From NCBI RefSeq assembly GCF_018069565.1, contig NZ_JAGPNL010000006.1, forward strand, positions 1 to 64,000: a stretch of 64,000 nt of DNA, given 5' to 3'. How positions within the stretch are numbered: position 1 is the first letter of the stretch; each line of letters starts with the position of its first letter. Made by a program: the position numbers and the translations under genes. Shown one piece after another: positions 16,149 through 28,135 of this stretch. The DNA is from Streptomyces tagetis. GTDB taxonomy: Bacteria; Actinomycetota; Actinomycetes; Streptomycetales; Streptomycetaceae. Below the pieces are notes generated by a model that was not told where the DNA came from, did not search any database, and worked only from the letters and a program-made list of their open reading frames with translations.

Positions 16149-16195
16149 AGGGGTGGGTACGACAGCGGGCCGGGCCCGTCCGCCGTACCCGCCGC

Positions 16196-16765
16196 TCACT
16201 TCGGGGCCGGCAGGTAGGGGGCCTTGGAGGGGAGGGACAGGTCGGAGGGGAGCAGGGAGCCGATCCAGCAGTCGCGGCGCACCCCCCGGTGGTCGAGGGC
16301 GCTGCGCAGCGTGCCCTCCATGGTGAACCCGGCGCGCAGCGCCACCGCCCGGGACGCGGTGTTGCCGGCCTCGGCCCGCCACTCCAGCCGGTCGACGCCG
16401 ACGCGGGTGAAGGCCCAGCGGGCGATGGCGACGGTGGCCTCGGTGAGGTGGCCCCGGCCGCGGTGTTCCTCGACCGACCAGTAGCCGATCTCGCCCAGGC
16501 CCGGGGCGTGGATCGTGACCCCGGCCATGCCGGCCAGCTCCCCGCCGGTCAGGAAGACCCCGAAGGTGAACATCGTCTCGTTCGCCCAGCCCTCGGGCAC
16601 CATCCGCTCCGTGAAGCCGCAGGCGTGCTCCGGCAGGTAGGGCGAGGGGACCGTGGTCCAGCGCTGGATGTCGGGGTCCTGGCAGGCGGCGTACACGGCG
16701 TCGGTGTCCTGGGGGCCGACGGCGCGCAGCACCAGGCGTCCGGTGGTGAGGGTCTCGGGGTCCAT
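16196..16765 (-). CDS. GNAT family N-acetyltransferase (RimJ/RimL type)
   Basis: A 189-residue acetyltransferase of the RimJ/RimL-like branch. It starts MDPETLTTGRLVLRAVGPQD, typical of the family, and has the acetyl-CoA-binding motif A region EHRGRGHLTEATVAIARWAF (about residues 105-124) and motif B with AEAGNTASRAVALRAGF. The frame stays open for thousands of bases upstream only because it is antisense to secA; ATG 16765 is the sensible start. A CAGAAT hexamer stands 6 bases before the ATG. The acceptor substrate (protein N-terminus, small amine or antibiotic) cannot be told. It is divergent from secA. Confidence 0.88.
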   Translation of the reverse strand: MDPETLTTGRLVLRAVGPQDTDAVYAACQDPDIQRWTTVPSPYLPEHACGFTERMVPEGWANETMFTFGVFLTGGELAGMAGVTIHAPGLGEIGYWSVEEHRGRGHLTEATVAIARWAFTRVGVDRLEWRAEAGNTASRAVALRAGFTMEGTLRSALDHRGVRRDCWIGSLLPSDLSLPSKAPYLPAPK

Positions 16766-16771
16766 CGTGCG

Positions 16772-16777
16772 ATTCTG
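16772..16777 (-). promoter_or_regulatory. Putative -10 of the GNAT gene (leaderless)
   Basis: On the minus strand CAGAAT is followed by exactly 6 bases (CGCACG) and the ATG at 16765. Confidence 0.35.
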
Positions 16778-16970
16778 CTCGCCGGCGCACGCCCGGCGCC
16801 AACGCTTTGCGGTGCGTGACCGTCCGTTCACGCGCCGCGGGATTTCCCGGTGCGGAGCGGCACCATCGGCGGGCCCCGGACGTTGTACCCGTCGGGAGCG
16901 GCCCGCGGCGGGGCCGGCCGGAGGCACGATCCCCGCTTCGGCGGGCTCCCGGGGCGGCGGGGTCCTCGCA

Positions 16971-16976
16971 TACCAT
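16971..16976 (+). promoter_or_regulatory. Candidate -10 of secA
   Basis: TACCAT lies 68 bases before the secA GTG, the best -10 match in the 279-base divergent region. No convincing -35 was found at 16-19 bases upstream. Confidence 0.3.
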
Positions 16977-17044
16977 GGCCGTTGCTCCATCAGTACAAGG
17001 GAAACCGACCGTCCCAGGCCCGACCGGCAAGGAGACCAACCCCC

Positions 17045-19861
<2,817 letters not shown>

Positions 19862-19891
19862 CCTCGCGGCGCCCGTGGCGCCGTGAGCGTG

Positions 19892-19927
19892 GAAGGGCCG
19901 GTCGTCCCCCGGGGCGGCCGGCCCTTC
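19892..19927 (+). terminator. secA terminator
   Basis: GAAGGGCCGG (19892-19901) pairs with CCGGCCCTTC (19918-19927), starting 31 bases after the secA stop. Confidence 0.65.
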
Positions 19928-20082
19928 GGCATGCGGGGGAGGGGAAGGCTCCGGGGACCGGGCGGGCCCGGCGTGCCGGGGCGCCGTGGGGCGGGGGCGC
20001 GGCGTGTCCTGGGTGCCGGTCCGCCTGCTCACGGAGTGTCGGCGCGGTTTCTGCCGGGGGTGGGGGGCTTCGGGCGTGTCGG

Positions 20083-20122
20083 GCGGCGGTGTGTGCGGTG
20101 TGGTGCGGTGTGGTGCGTGCGG
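20083..20122 (+). repeat. Short GCGGTGTGGT tandem-like repeat
   Basis: The motif GCGGTGTGGT or a close variant recurs about three to four times in 40 bases (GGCGGTGTGT, GCGGTGTGGT, GCGGTGTGGT, GCGTGCGG). It lies in the non-coding space between convergent genes. Confidence 0.6.
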
Positions 20123-20254
20123 CCGACGGTGCACGGCCGGTACGGGGGCGGGGCAGGGGCGGGGGCGGCGGCGCGTACCCGCACCGCACCGCGTAGTGCC
20201 GCGCGGAACCGCCACCGTACGGCGCCACCCCACCGCGCCCCACGCACCCCCGTC

Positions 20255-20902
20255 TCAGTCCCCGTCCCCGCGTGGCCGGCGCGGGCCGCCCAGTTCCACC
20301 GCCGTGCAGCGCCAGCGCAGGTCCCGGCCCAGCTCCAGCCGGAAGGCCATGGCCCGGAGCTGGTCGCCCGCGCCGATGCGGGCGAAGACCTCCAGGGCGC
20401 CCGGACGGGGCTCGTAGTAGCCGATGTCGCGGACCACGGGGTGGGTGCCGCGGGTGCGCAGGGGGCCGCGTTCGGCGAGCAGGGCCAGCTCGTCGTAGGC
20501 GCGGCCGGCGGTGTGCCGCAGCATCGAGTGCACGGGGCGCCGGCCGCTGAGCACCCCCAGGAGCAGTTCGGCGAACCGGTCGGTGGGGCGTGGCTGCGGG
20601 ACGGGGCGGCGCGGTGTCTGGGCGGGGACGACGGTCCGGGCTTCCGGCGCCGGGGCGCCCGCGGTCGTGCGCGGGACGGTCCTGGACCGTCCCGGTCCCG
20701 CGCCCGGCCGGGTGTCGGCGGGCCGGGTGCGGGACCGGGCGGAGCGGCCCGGGGAGGCCGGGGGGCGGCCACCGGGCGGAGCGGTCCGCGCGGGGGCGCC
20801 GCCGGGACCGCGGGGCGGCACCTCGCCGGACGCGGGGGAGAGCGGGCCGGCTGGTGTGCGCGGGACCGGGTGGGGCCGGGTCCTGGTCATGACCTTGTGC
20901 AT
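20255..20902 (-). CDS. Rv3235 family protein
   Basis: A 215-residue protein of the actinobacterial Rv3235 family. The first ~105 residues are a Pro/Arg/Ala-rich disordered region; the conserved C-terminal half (about 106-205) contains DRFAELLLGVLSGRRPVHSM, MLRHTAGRAYDELALL and FRLELGRDLRWRCTAVELG. Family members are small basic proteins encoded near secA, as here and in mycobacteria. The function is not known; a link to protein export is only positional. The ATG at 20902 is preceded by GGGGAAG. An inner in-frame ATG a few codons later (MTRTRP) is an alternative start. Confidence 0.75.
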   Translation of the reverse strand: MHKVMTRTRPHPVPRTPAGPLSPASGEVPPRGPGGAPARTAPPGGRPPASPGRSARSRTRPADTRPGAGPGRSRTVPRTTAGAPAPEARTVVPAQTPRRPVPQPRPTDRFAELLLGVLSGRRPVHSMLRHTAGRAYDELALLAERGPLRTRGTHPVVRDIGYYEPRPGALEVFARIGAGDQLRAMAFRLELGRDLRWRCTAVELGGPRRPRGDGD

Positions 20903-21219
20903 GGGGCTTCCCCGTTCGGCGGCCCGGCGATACCGGGCGGTAACTTAACCGTCGGGGATCTTGTACTGGCCCGTGGGCGGTGCGGCAAGGCGGAGGCAAG
21001 CCGGTGTCGGACCGCCGGAAATTCACCGGTCCGGGTGACCGTGGGGGTGAGGAGCCCGCAACGGGGCGGGAGCACCGGGTGAGGTCCTGGCCGGAGGTGG
21101 ACGTGCGGGGCGCCCCGGGCGGGGACTCGAAAGGGGACACCCACACGTATCCTGAAGGCTCTCCGGAGGCCCTCCGCCAAGGCCCCCGGCCCTGGTCCCG
21201 ACCACGAAAGCGGCCCGTC
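20903..21219 (+). other. Divergent promoter region
   Basis: 317 bases between the minus-strand Rv3235-family gene and the plus-strand DUF6912 gene. It contains a TTAAGTTAC-type AT-rich patch near 20940-20952 and a TATCCT hexamer at 21148-21153, about 67 bases before the DUF6912 start, as the best promoter candidates. No gene is supported. Confidence 0.4.
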
Positions 21220-21744
21220 ATGCGCGTCTACGTCCCCCTGACCCTCTCCGGTCTCGCCGAGGCGCACCGGACGGGTGAGCTGGCGGCCGGAGCGAGCGGA
21301 CCGCTCGTCGCGTACGCCGTCACCCCGGCGCTGCGGGAGTGGTATCTCTCCGACGACATCGAGGAACTCGAGTACGCCGCCCTCGGCCGGGCGGGAGCGG
21401 CCTCGCTGCGGCTGCTGGCGGCCGATCCGCAGGCCGCGCGACGCCGGGTCGTGGTCGCCGCCGACGTGCCCGAGGGGACCGCCACGGCCGACCCCGACAG
21501 GGGCCTCGACCCGCGGGCCCTCGGCGAGGTGCGGGTCACCGGCGCGCTGCCGCTGGCCAAGGCCGCCTCCGTGCACATGGACTCCGCCGACGCCGAGGCG
21601 GACGTGACCGCCGCGGCGCGGGCGCTGCCCGCGGCCGACGCCGGGGACGACGACGCCCGTTTCGTGGTGGACGGCGCCGAGGACCACGAACTGCTGTGGT
21701 ACGCGACACAGGAGATCCCGAACCTGCTGGGCCCCGGCGCCTGA
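21220..21744 (+). CDS. DUF6912 family protein
   Basis: A 174-residue cytoplasmic protein that starts MRVYVPLTLSGLAEAHRTGE, the hallmark of the actinobacterial DUF6912 family. It is acidic and alanine-rich, has no signal peptide or TM segment, and shows no catalytic motif. Function is unknown. I chose the ATG at 21220 because similarity to the family begins there; the frame extends upstream without likeness. It is followed by the HAD hydrolase 92 bases later, which appears to have its own promoter. Confidence 0.75.
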   Translation: MRVYVPLTLSGLAEAHRTGELAAGASGPLVAYAVTPALREWYLSDDIEELEYAALGRAGAASLRLLAADPQAARRRVVVAADVPEGTATADPDRGLDPRALGEVRVTGALPLAKAASVHMDSADAEADVTAAARALPAADAGDDDARFVVDGAEDHELLWYATQEIPNLLGPGA

Positions 21745-21824
21745 CGCCCACCGGCCCGGCGCTCCCGGCGCCTCGCGCGGGGCCACCGGAGGCGTGCGCC
21801 CCCCTCGCTGTCAGTGGGGGCCGG

Positions 21825-21830
21825 TACGTT
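21825..21830 (+). promoter_or_regulatory. Putative -10 of the HAD gene (leaderless)
   Basis: TACGTT followed by exactly 6 bases (TTCCGC) and ATG 21837. There is no Shine-Dalgarno sequence. Confidence 0.5.
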
Positions 21831-21836
21831 TTCCGC

Positions 21837-22502
21837 ATGGGGATGTACACGGGTGCGCACATCGTCTGGGACTGGAACGGGACGCTGTTCCACGACAACG
21901 AGGCGATCATCGCGGCGACCAACGCGGCCTTCGCCGAGCTGGGGCTGGAGCCGATCACGCTGGAGCGGTACCGGGAGCTGTACTGCGTACCGGTGCCGAG
22001 GTTCTACGAGCGGCTGATGGGGCGGCTGCCCACCGGCGACGAGTGGCAGGTCATGGACGCGGCCTTCCACCGGCACTACACCGAGCACCGGCAGCGGTGC
22101 GGGCTCACCGAGGGCGCGGCCGAGCTGCTGGCGGGGTGGGGGACCGCCGGACGCAGCCAGTCCATCCTGAGCATGTACGGACACGACGACCTGGTGCCGC
22201 TGGTCCGCGGGTTCGGGATCGAGCCGCACTTCCTGCGCGTCGACGGCCGGAGCGGGCCCTCCGGAGGCAGCAAGGCCGAGCACATGGTGCGCCACCTCGC
22301 GGCGCTCGGCGGGGTCGAGCCGGGCCGGACGGTGGTGATCGGCGACGCCGCCGACGACGCGGTGGCCGCCCTGCACGCGGGGGCGCGGGCGGTGCTCTAC
22401 ACCGGCGGCTCGCACAGCCGGGCCGGTCTGGAGGGCGTGGGGGTCCCCGTCGTCGACACCCTCGCCGAGGCCGTGGCGGAGGCCGAGCGAATGGCGTCGT
22501 GA
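21837..22502 (+). CDS. HAD family hydrolase
   Basis: A 221-residue haloacid-dehalogenase-type phosphatase. Motif I is HIVWDWNGTLFHD (nucleophile in DWNGT, residues 11-15), with motif II near SILSMYGHDD, a motif III lysine around GGSKAEHMV, and motif IV TVVIGDAADDAVAALHAG, which carries the magnesium-binding acidic residues. The helical cap lies between motifs I and II (about residues 20-85). The family includes phosphoglycolate phosphatases and nucleotidases; the substrate is not predictable. The open frame extends upstream into the previous gene, but ATG 21837 with the upstream TACGTT fits best. Confidence 0.88.
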   Translation: MGMYTGAHIVWDWNGTLFHDNEAIIAATNAAFAELGLEPITLERYRELYCVPVPRFYERLMGRLPTGDEWQVMDAAFHRHYTEHRQRCGLTEGAAELLAGWGTAGRSQSILSMYGHDDLVPLVRGFGIEPHFLRVDGRSGPSGGSKAEHMVRHLAALGGVEPGRTVVIGDAADDAVAALHAGARAVLYTGGSHSRAGLEGVGVPVVDTLAEAVAEAERMAS

Positions 22503-22989
22503 CCACCCCCGGAGGGCCGGGCCGCGGCCTTTTCGTCCGCCAAACCTGTCCCACGGCCCGCACTCCTGTGCAGAACGTCAAACTTCCGGCCCCGGATTTG
22601 TACACAAGCGGCTCATGACGGACCACCCGGGAGGAGCGATAGCCTGGTGGACGTGATCAGCGCGATAGCTCGCGGGGGCATCGGTGCCTCCGCCCCGCGC
22701 CCGGTGCGCACGGACGACATCCGTGTCCGGGCGGCGGTCGCTGATTCTCGCGGGCGGGACGGGGCCACCCGGCCCCCGTACGACGCCGCGCACTCCCGGG
22801 ACGACGGCGACGAGAGCGATGTCACACCGGCGAAGGCGAAGACAACGGCCGATATGCCCCCGCTCCTCCCATCTCGCGGCATAGCGTCGGAACAGACCGG
22901 GCATCCCGCGTTCCGACACCGCGCCGCAGGGCGGGAGACCGTACTTCCTTCTACGTCACGCAACGGCGCGCGACAGGAGCAAGAGGACA
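22503..22989 (+). other. 487-base region upstream of NAD-glutamate dehydrogenase
   Basis: Contains a GGATTTGTACACAAGC palindrome-like patch near 22595-22610, a TAGCCT -10-like hexamer at 22640-22645 followed by a GTG-initiated open frame, and the AGGAG ribosome site of the dehydrogenase at about 22975-22979. Apart from the weakly supported small ORF, no gene is evident. Confidence 0.5.
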
Positions 22990-23051
22990 ATGCAGACCAA
23001 GCTGGACGAAGCCAGGGCCGAGCTGCTCGAACGGGCCGCGCGGGTAGCTGA
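22653..23051 (+). CDS. Possible small leader ORF overlapping the dehydrogenase start
   Basis: A 132-codon frame starting at a GTG placed 7 bases after TAGCCT, the same spacing seen at other likely leaderless starts nearby. The product would start VISAIARGGIGASAPRPV and become hydrophilic and low in complexity. It runs 62 bases into the glutamate dehydrogenase gene in another frame, over its ribosome site. I recognise no domain. It may be a real leader peptide coupled to the dehydrogenase, or chance in GC-rich DNA. An alternative GTG lies at 22647. Confidence 0.22.
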   Translation: MISAIARGGIGASAPRPVRTDDIRVRAAVADSRGRDGATRPPYDAAHSRDDGDESDVTPAKAKTTADMPPLLPSRGIASEQTGHPAFRHRAAGRETVLPSTSRNGARQEQEDNADQAGRSQGRAARTGRAGS

Positions 23052-26000
23052 GAACAGCCCGGTCGGGGGCAACCTACCGACCGGGGCGACGGACGAAGGC
23101 ACCCCGGGCTTCCCGGACCAGGCATCCGTGTTCGCGTTTCTCCAGCGCTACTACCGGCACACCGCACCGGAGGACCTGGGCGACCGCGACCCGGTCGACC
23201 TCTTCGGGGCGGCCGTCTCCCACTTCCGGCTCGCCCACCACCGTCCGCAGGGCACGGCCAACGTGCGCGTGCACACCCCGACGGTGGAGGAGAACGGCTG
23301 GACGTGCAGGCACTCCGTCGTGGAGGTGGTCACGGACGACATGCCCTTCCTCGTCGACTCCGTGACCAACGAGCTGACCCGGCAGGGGCGTGGCATCCAC
23401 GTCGTCGTCCACCCGCAGATCGTGGTCCGCCGCGACGTGGCCGGCTCCCTCGTCGAGGTGCTCGCCGACCCGCCCGCCGACCTCCCGCACGACGCGCACG
23501 TCGAGTCGTGGATCCACGTGGAGATCGACCGGGAGAGCGACCGCGGCGACCTCAAGCAGATCACCGCCGATCTGCTGCGCGTCCTCAACGACGTCCGCGA
23601 GGCCGTCGAGGACTGGGGCAAGATGCGGGACGCCGCCGTGCGCATCGCCGACGGCCTGACCGACGAGTCCCTCCCCGACGACCTGGGCCCGCAGGAGGTG
23701 GAGGAGGCGCGCGAGCTGCTGCACTGGCTCGCCGACGACCGCTTCACCTTCCTCGGCTACCGCGAGTACGAGCTGCGCGAGGACGACTCGCTCGCCGCCC
23801 TCGCCGGCACCGGCCTCGGCATCCTGCGCTCCGACCCGCACCACGACGTCGACGAGGAGCACCCGGTCAGCCCGTCCTTCGAGCGGCTGCCCGCCGACGC
23901 CCGCGCCAAGGCGCGCGAGCACCGGCTGCTCGTCCTGACCAAGGCCAACAGCCGCGCCACCGTCCACCGGCCGTCGTACCTGGACTACATCGGCGTCAAG
24001 AAGTTCGGCGCCGACGGCGAGGTCGTCGGCGAGCGCCGCTTCCTCGGCCTGTTCTCCTCCGCCGCCTACACCGAGTCGGTGCGCCGCGTGCCGGTCATCC
24101 GGCGCAAGGTCGAGGAGGTGCTGGAGCAGGCAGGGTTCTCGCCCAACAGCCACGACGGCCGCGACCTCCTCCAGATCCTGGAGACCTACCCGCGCGACGA
24201 GCTGTTCCAGACCCCGGTCGGCGAGCTCCAGCCCATCGCCACCTCCGTGCTCTACCTCCAGGAGCGCCGCCGCCTGCGGCTCTACCTGCGCCAGGACGAC
24301 TACGGGCGCTACTACTCCGCCCTCGTCTACCTCCCCCGGGACCGGTACACCACCGGCGTCCGGCTGCGGATCATCGACATCCTCAAGGAGGAGCTGGGCG
24401 GCACCAGCGTCGACTTCACGGCCTGGAACACCGAGTCCATCCTCTCCCGCCTGCACTTCGTGGTCCGCGTCCCGCAGGGCACCGTGCTGCCGCAGCTCTC
24501 CGACGCCGACAAGGAGCGCATCGAGGCCCGCCTCGTCGCCGCCGCCCGCTCCTGGTCCGACGGCTTCGCCGAGGCGCTCACCGCCGAGGTGGGCGAGGAG
24601 CGCGCCGCCGAGCTGCTGCGCCACTACGGCGGAGCCTTCCCTGAGGGGTACAAGGCCGACCACGGCCCGCGCTCCGCGGTCGCCGACCTCGGTCACCTGG
24701 AGCGGCTCGACGACGAGCACGCCTTCGCGCTCAGCCTCTACGAGCCGGTGGGCGCCGCCCCCGAGGAGCGCCGCCTCAAGATCTACCAGAAGGGCGGCAC
24801 CGTCTCCCTCTCCGCCGTCCTGCCGGTGCTCAGCCGGCTCGGCGTCGAGGTCACCGACGAGCGGCCCTACGAGCTGCGCTGCGCCGACCGCACCACGGCC
24901 TGGATCTACGACTTCGGGCTGCGCATGCCCGCGTCGGTCGCCGGCGACCTCGGCGACGACGCCCGCGAGCGGTTCCAGGAGGCGTTCGCCGCCACCTGGA
25001 CCGGCAAGGCGGAGAACGACGGCTTCAACGCCCTCGTGCTCAGCGCCGGGCTCACCTGGCGCCAGGCCATGGTGCTGCGCGCGTACGCCAAGTACCTGCG
25101 CCAGGCGGCCTCCACGTTCAGCCAGGACTACATGGAGGACACCCTCCGCAACAACGTCCACACCACCCGTCTGCTGGTCTCGCTCTTCGAGGCGCGGATG
25201 TCGCCGGAGCGCCAGCGTGCCGGGCTGGAGATCGTCGAGGCCCTCCTCGAAGAGGTCGACGCCGCCCTGGACCAGGTGGCGAGCCTGGACGAGGACCGCA
25301 TCCTGCGCTCCTTCCTGACCGTCATCAAGGCCACGCTGCGCACCAACTTCTTCCAGGAGTCGCGCGAGGGCGGACCGCACGACTACGTCTCCATGAAGTT
25401 CGACCCGACCGCGATCCCGGACCTGCCGGCGCCGCGCCCGGCGTTCGAGATCTGGGTCTACTCGCCGCGCGTCGAGGGCGTCCACCTGCGGTACGGCAAG
25501 GTGGCCCGCGGCGGTCTGCGCTGGTCGGACCGGCGCGAGGACTTCCGCACGGAGATCCTCGGCCTGGTCAAGGCGCAGATGGTGAAGAACACCGTCATCG
25601 TGCCGGTCGGCGCCAAGGGCGGCTTCGTCGCCAAGCAGCTCCCCGACCCGAACGTGGACCGCGACGCCTGGATGGCCGAGGGCGTCGCCAGCTACCGCAC
25701 CTTCATCTCGGCGCTGCTCGACATCACCGACAACATGGTGGCCGGCGAGGTCGTCCCGCCGGTGGACGTCGTCCGCCACGACGAGGACGACACGTACCTC
25801 GTCGTCGCCGCCGACAAGGGCACGGCGAAGTTCTCGGACATCGCCAACGAGGTCGCCGAGTCGTACAACTTCTGGCTCGGTGACGCCTTCGCCTCCGGCG
25901 GTTCGGCCGGCTACGACCACAAGGGCATGGGCATCACCGCCCGCGGCGCCTGGGAGTCCGTCAAGCGGCACTTCCGGGAGCTGGGCGTGGACACCCAGTC

Positions 26001-27918
26001 CGAGGACTTCACCGTCGTCGGCATCGGCGACATGTCCGGTGACGTGTTCGGCAACGGCATGCTGCTCAGCGAGCACATCCGCCTGGTCGCCGCCTTCGAC
26101 CACCGGCACATCTTCGTCGACCCGACCCCGGACGCGGCCGTCTCGTACGCCGAGCGCCGCCGGCTCTTCGAGCTGCCGCGCTCCTCGTGGGCGGATTACG
26201 ACGAGAAGCTGCTCTCCCAGGGCGGCGGCGTCTTCCCGCGCTCGGCCAAGTCGATCCCGGTCAACGCGCACATCCGCGAGGCGCTGGGCATCGAGGACGG
26301 CGTCGTCAAGATGACCCCGGCCGAGCTGATGCGGGCGGTGCTCACCGCACCGGTCGACCTGCTGTGGAACGGCGGCATCGGGACGTACATCAAGGCGTCC
26401 ACCGAGTCCAACGCCGACGTCGGCGACAAGGGCAACGACCCGATCCGCGTCGACGGCAAGGACCTGCGCGTCCAGGTCGTCGGCGAGGGCGGCAACCTGG
26501 GCCTGACCCAGCTCGGCCGGATCGAGATCGCCACCAACGGCGGCCGGGTCAACACCGACGCGATCGACAACAGCGCGGGCGTGGACACCTCCGACCACGA
26601 GGTGAACATCAAGATCCTGCTCAACGGTCTCGTCAAGGACGGCGACATGACCGTCAAGCAGCGCAACAAGCTGCTCGCCGAGATGACCGACGAGGTCGGC
26701 GCGCTCGTCCTGCGCAACAACTACGCGCAGAACACGGCCATCGCCAACGCGCTCGCGCAGTCCAAGGAGATGGTCAACGCCCAGCAGCGCTTCCTGCGCC
26801 ACCTGGTGCGGGAGGGCCACCTCAACCGGGCGCTGGAGTTCCTGCCCACCGACCGCCAGATCCGCGAGCGGATCGGCGCCGGGCAGGGCCTGACCGGCCC
26901 GGAGACGGCCGTGCTGCTGGCCTACACGAAGATCACGGTCGCCGAGGAGCTGCTGCACACCTCGCTGCCGGACGACCCGCACCTGCGCAAGCTGCTGCAC
27001 GCCTACTTCCCGACCGCGCTGCGCGAGCAGTTCGGCGACCGGATCGACGGCCACCCGCTGCGCCGGGAGATCACCACCACGGTGCTGGTCAACGACACGG
27101 TCAACACGGGCGGTACGACCTACCTCCACCGGATGCGCGAGGAGACCGGCGCGTCGCTGGAGGAGATCGTGCGGGCGCAGACCGTGGCGCGGGCGATCTT
27201 CCACTCGGCCGAGGTCTGGGACGCGGTGGAGGCCCTGGACACCAAGGTCCAGGCCGACGTCCAGACCCGCATCCGGCTGCACTCGCGGCGCCTGGTGGAG
27301 CGCGGCACGCGCTGGCTGCTCAACAACCGGCCGCAGCCGGTGGAGCTGGCCGAGACCGTGGAGTTCTTCGCCGAGCGCGTGGAGCAGGTCTGGTCGCAGC
27401 TTCCCAAGCTGCTGCGCGGCGCGGACGCCGAGTGGTACCAGCGGATCTACGACGAGCTGACCGCCGCGGGCGTCCCGGACGAGCCGGCCACCCGGGTCGC
27501 CGGGTTCTCCTCGGCCTTCCCGACGCTCGACATCGTCTCGGTCGCCGACAGCATGGGCCGCGACCCGCTGGAGGTCGCCGAGGTCTACTACGACCTCGCC
27601 GACCGGCTGAGCATCACGCAGCTCATGGACCGCATCAGCGATCTGCCCCGCGCCGACCGCTGGCAGTCCATGGCCCGCGCGGCGATCCGCGAGGACCTGT
27701 TCGCGGCGCACGCGGCGCTCACGGCCGACGTCCTCGCGGTCGGCGGGGAGGCGTCGACGCCGGAGCAGCGGTTCGAGGTCTGGCAGGCGAAGAACGCGCC
27801 GCTGCTGGCGCGGGCCCGCACCACGCTGGAGGAGATCCACGGCTCGGACGCCTTCGACCTGTCCAACCTGTCGGTGGCGATGCGGACCATGCGGACGCTG
27901 CTGCGCGCGCACTCCTGA
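22990..27918 (+). CDS. NAD-specific glutamate dehydrogenase, ~180 kDa class
   Basis: A 1642-residue enzyme of the large NAD-dependent glutamate dehydrogenase class first described in Streptomyces clavuligerus. It oxidises glutamate to 2-oxoglutarate and ammonia, mainly for catabolism. The N-terminal ~700 residues contain ACT-like regulatory regions; the catalytic core lies in the middle, with GGLRWSDRREDFRTEILGLV (substrate lysine region around PVGAKGGFVAKQL), and the Rossmann-type NAD domain follows (GIGDMSGDVFGNGMLLS). The C-terminal ~400 residues are helical, as in the family. Length and motif order are complete. ATG 22990 is preceded by AGGAG at about 10 bases. It is monocistronic, closed by a perfect hairpin. 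Confidence 0.96.
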   Translation: MQTKLDEARAELLERAARVAENSPVGGNLPTGATDEGTPGFPDQASVFAFLQRYYRHTAPEDLGDRDPVDLFGAAVSHFRLAHHRPQGTANVRVHTPTVEENGWTCRHSVVEVVTDDMPFLVDSVTNELTRQGRGIHVVVHPQIVVRRDVAGSLVEVLADPPADLPHDAHVESWIHVEIDRESDRGDLKQITADLLRVLNDVREAVEDWGKMRDAAVRIADGLTDESLPDDLGPQEVEEARELLHWLADDRFTFLGYREYELREDDSLAALAGTGLGILRSDPHHDVDEEHPVSPSFERLPADARAKAREHRLLVLTKANSRATVHRPSYLDYIGVKKFGADGEVVGERRFLGLFSSAAYTESVRRVPVIRRKVEEVLEQAGFSPNSHDGRDLLQILETYPRDELFQTPVGELQPIATSVLYLQERRRLRLYLRQDDYGRYYSALVYLPRDRYTTGVRLRIIDILKEELGGTSVDFTAWNTESILSRLHFVVRVPQGTVLPQLSDADKERIEARLVAAARSWSDGFAEALTAEVGEERAAELLRHYGGAFPEGYKADHGPRSAVADLGHLERLDDEHAFALSLYEPVGAAPEERRLKIYQKGGTVSLSAVLPVLSRLGVEVTDERPYELRCADRTTAWIYDFGLRMPASVAGDLGDDARERFQEAFAATWTGKAENDGFNALVLSAGLTWRQAMVLRAYAKYLRQAASTFSQDYMEDTLRNNVHTTRLLVSLFEARMSPERQRAGLEIVEALLEEVDAALDQVASLDEDRILRSFLTVIKATLRTNFFQESREGGPHDYVSMKFDPTAIPDLPAPRPAFEIWVYSPRVEGVHLRYGKVARGGLRWSDRREDFRTEILGLVKAQMVKNTVIVPVGAKGGFVAKQLPDPNVDRDAWMAEGVASYRTFISALLDITDNMVAGEVVPPVDVVRHDEDDTYLVVAADKGTAKFSDIANEVAESYNFWLGDAFASGGSAGYDHKGMGITARGAWESVKRHFRELGVDTQSEDFTVVGIGDMSGDVFGNGMLLSEHIRLVAAFDHRHIFVDPTPDAAVSYAERRRLFELPRSSWADYDEKLLSQGGGVFPRSAKSIPVNAHIREALGIEDGVVKMTPAELMRAVLTAPVDLLWNGGIGTYIKASTESNADVGDKGNDPIRVDGKDLRVQVVGEGGNLGLTQLGRIEIATNGGRVNTDAIDNSAGVDTSDHEVNIKILLNGLVKDGDMTVKQRNKLLAEMTDEVGALVLRNNYAQNTAIANALAQSKEMVNAQQRFLRHLVREGHLNRALEFLPTDRQIRERIGAGQGLTGPETAVLLAYTKITVAEELLHTSLPDDPHLRKLLHAYFPTALREQFGDRIDGHPLRREITTTVLVNDTVNTGGTTYLHRMREETGASLEEIVRAQTVARAIFHSAEVWDAVEALDTKVQADVQTRIRLHSRRLVERGTRWLLNNRPQPVELAETVEFFAERVEQVWSQLPKLLRGADAEWYQRIYDELTAAGVPDEPATRVAGFSSAFPTLDIVSVADSMGRDPLEVAEVYYDLADRLSITQLMDRISDLPRADRWQSMARAAIREDLFAAHAALTADVLAVGGEASTPEQRFEVWQAKNAPLLARARTTLEEIHGSDAFDLSNLSVAMRTMRTLLRAHS

Positions 27919-27937
27919 CACCGGACACGGCACGGCC

Positions 27938-27976
27938 GTGAACGCGCCCCGGGCCCACGGCCCGGGGCGCGTTCAC
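27938..27976 (+). terminator. Terminator of the glutamate dehydrogenase gene
   Basis: A perfect 18-bp stem, 27938-27955 with 27959-27976, around a CAC loop; it starts 20 bases after the stop codon. One of the strongest hairpins in the window; no T-tract. Confidence 0.8.
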
Positions 27977-28123
27977 GTCTCGGAGCACGGGGGCACGGGC
28001 GGAGCATGCGCCGGGTACGCGCCGGGCACGGGCGGGGCACGGGTACGGGCAAGTGCATCGGAGCGCCTTGCCCGGCCCGCCCCGGCGCCCGGCCGGACCC
28101 ACGCGGACATCGGACATCACGGA

Positions 28124-28129
28124 TAAAGT
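28124..28129 (+). promoter_or_regulatory. Putative -10 of the GT-C-like gene (leaderless)
   Basis: TAAAGT followed by GGCCGC and GTG 28136, the same 6-base spacing as mtnA, prfB and others; no ribosome site. Confidence 0.5.
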
Positions 28130-28135
28130 GGCCGC

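Larger units (their letters stand above)
19862..20254 (+). other. 393-base intergenic region between convergent genes
   Basis: No gene supported. It holds a terminator hairpin close to secA, a GTG-rich low-complexity tract (20083-20122) and an extremely G/C-skewed stretch up to the end of the Rv3235-family gene. Confidence 0.6.

Noticed and set aside
23074..27933. 1619-codon open frame on the minus strand
   Set aside because: It is the antisense of the glutamate dehydrogenase gene. Long antisense frames are expected in 72% GC DNA; the product is Val/Leu/Asp/Arg-rich with no domain.
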